Positions 4,739 to 5,404 of a DNA stretch of 5,404 nt are shown piece after piece. A program made the translations under genes and the position numbers. The notes beneath the pieces were generated by a model, which was given only the letters and a program-made list of their open reading frames with translations, ran no database searches and was not told where the DNA came from. The DNA is from CAYZJK01 sp964479125 (GTDB lineage: Bacteria; Patescibacteriota; Saccharimonadia; Saccharimonadales; Saccharimonadaceae), in NCBI GenBank assembly GCA_964479125.1, contig CAYZJK010000038.1:1-5404 (forward strand). The letters run 5' to 3'. Each line of letters begins with the position of its first letter. Within the stretch, counting starts at the first letter, position 1.

Positions 4739-5161
4739 TTAATTAAAGACTCCGCCTGGGATTAGGAACTGAACGAAAGCAAACAGTGCGAAATAGGCAA
4801 TCAGTCCTATTACAACGTTCTTAATAATACCAATACCTTTTTGAACTTGATCCTGCTTATCACCAGCTGCAGCATAAAGTAGGGCACCGTAAGCTATACC
4901 ACCAACAGCCACGATACCAATACCAGCTGAAAGTATATTTATAGCCATTAAAATAAGGCCAAAGATATGACTACCGTCGCTATCAGACCCATCTTGACCG
5001 CCACCCAGCTGTCTACAGTCGATAATAGACGTCTTTACATCACCACACTCCATTGTGCCCTGAGCACTAGCAGTAGGAGAGATTAAAGAGGCGCCAAGCA
5101 TAGCAAAAGGCAAGCCTAGAACAAGTATGGCATTCATTAGTCGTTTATATATTGATTTCAT
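4739..5161 (-). CDS. Divergent pilin-like exported protein, first gene of the array (array gene 1)
   Basis: In this 140-residue protein the signal peptide is residues 1-33 with cleavage TASA|QGT. The exported part (34-64) holds Cys39 and Cys49 and a Gly/Asp/Ser-rich linker. Helix 1 (about 66-98) is longer and richer in Gly and Ala than in the other members. The turn is AAAGDKQDQVQKGIGIIKN (97-115) and helix 2 is about 116-134, ending PGGVFN. The overall plan matches its neighbours, but the RY..S.G and AKNT motifs are replaced, so it is the most distant paralogue and may have a different role. ATG 5161 has no Shine-Dalgarno sequence; the leader is AU-rich. A later ATG at residue 9 would remove the positive residues of the signal peptide. 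It is transcribed from the promoter at 5204-5232 and is probably cotranscribed with genes 2-6. Confidence 0.85.
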   Translation of the reverse strand: MKSIYKRLMNAILVLGLPFAMLGASLISPTASAQGTMECGDVKTSIIDCRQLGGGQDGSDSDGSHIFGLILMAINILSAGIGIVAVGGIAYGALLYAAAGDKQDQVQKGIGIIKNVVIGLIAYFALFAFVQFLIPGGVFN

Positions 5162-5203
5162 TATAGTTATTCGTATTTATGTTTAATTTATTACTTAATC
5201 AAT

Positions 5204-5232
5204 AGTATGTATATATATCGACAGATTGTCAA
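5204..5232 (-). promoter_or_regulatory. Promoter of the six-gene pilin operon
   Basis: On the minus strand a consensus -35 TTGACA (5232-5227) is followed after 17 bases by CATACT (5209-5204, four of six matching TATAAT). The start would be near 5197, leaving an AU-rich leader of about 35 bases without a Shine-Dalgarno sequence before ATG 5161. Confidence 0.7.
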
Positions 5233-5309
5233 TAGAATACTACTACTGTTATGTTTTCATACATTAACAACAGTCTACCTCAGAGAGAGACAAAAGTAAG
5301 CTTTAGCTA

Positions 5310-5337
5310 TTGCTTTTTTTAAATATTATGGTATTAT
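5310..5337 (+). promoter_or_regulatory. Promoter pointing out of the right edge
   Basis: TTGCTT (5310-5315) lies 16 bases before TATTAT (5332-5337), which has an upstream TG (TGGTATTAT, extended -10). The start would be near 5344. It is divergent from the pilin operon and drives an unseen gene or RNA to the right. Confidence 0.55.
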
Positions 5338-5404
5338 CTAGACACTACTAATTGTATATTCGAGAGCCTAGCTAAATATGAGGCGAAACTCTGGGAAAGG
5401 TATT
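5338..5404 (+). other. Start of a truncated transcription unit, identity unknown
   Basis: About 60 transcribed bases are visible. One frame has ATG at 5378 giving MRRNSGKGI, with no ribosome binding site. Another frame is open from the promoter to the edge (ending KYEAKLWERY) but lacks an in-frame ATG, GTG or TTG. GCCT and AGGC (5366-5369 and 5381-5384), with flanking GAG and CTC, could form a small hairpin with an internal loop. The start of a coding gene or of a structured RNA are both possible. Confidence 0.25.

Noticed and set aside
2670..5161. Classical type IV pilins (PilA-like) or phage holins
   Set aside because: There is no prepilin peptidase site (G|FxxxE) and there are two helices rather than one. 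Holins lack long exported segments with Sec cleavage sites, and no lysis or phage genes are nearby.
5290..5320. Possible terminator hairpin before a T run
   Set aside because: The stem around AGC/GCT is too short and imperfect, and no gene leads into it on the plus strand.
1..5404. UGA recoded as glycine (as in Gracilibacteria and SR1)
   Set aside because: All the genes read through in the standard code without in-frame TGA and stop at TAA or TAG, so nothing supports recoding.
1..5404. CRISPR array, insertion sequence or integrase
   Set aside because: No regularly spaced direct repeats, terminal inverted repeats or transposase motifs were seen.

Overview
The window looks like chromosomal DNA of a Candidate Phyla Radiation bacterium, most likely Candidatus Saccharibacteria (TM7). 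This is inferred from the repeated small two-membrane-helix pilin-like proteins (VirB2/TrbC-like, the family usually called T4SS_pilin in CPR genomes), the short compact genes and the moderately AT-rich DNA. No rRNA or marker gene is present to prove it. All nine complete genes stop at TAA or TAG and read well in the standard code. No UGA recoding is visible.

Left part (1-1564). A HIT-family protein runs off the left edge on the minus strand. It diverges from a two-helix membrane protein of unknown function (221-721), and a palindromic -10 element lies between them, placing both ATGs where transcription should begin. Next come tRNA-Ser(GCT) on the minus strand, a single-gene pilin-like paralogue (978-1400, plus) and tRNA-Ser(TGA) on the minus strand. 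Convergent units share bidirectional hairpin terminators, and the first tRNA and the pilin gene share a -35 region.

Middle part (1565-2650). A roughly 370-base stretch without a recognised gene leads to an Hsp20/alpha-crystallin small heat-shock protein (1935-2399) with its own extended -10 promoter and terminator. A short gene-free stretch follows.

Right part (2670-5404). Six pilin-like genes lie head to tail on the minus strand, called here genes 1 to 6 from 5161 down to 2670, with gaps of 9, 8, 2, 19 and 45 bases. They have a good promoter upstream (-35 TTGACA at 5227-5232) and a strong terminator at the end (2623-2648). With the dispersed copy this makes seven paralogues. Nearly all share one plan: a Sec signal peptide ending A|Q, a variable soluble segment, a first helix, a positively charged cytoplasmic turn (RYxxSxGxxxxxxxAKNT) and a second helix. 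The conserved helices and very different exported N-terminal segments suggest a family of exported subunits, probably forming or decorating a type IV secretion-related surface structure. In this phylum such structures are thought to help the cell interact with its host bacterium. The function is inferred; no VirB4, VirD4 or other assembly gene is in the window.

The most interesting signals are the pilin array itself with its signs of recent duplication, the conserved glutamine at the predicted mature N-terminus, the cysteine pairs in three members, the in-frame 42-base duplication in gene 5, and the symmetric leaderless divergent start at 200/221.
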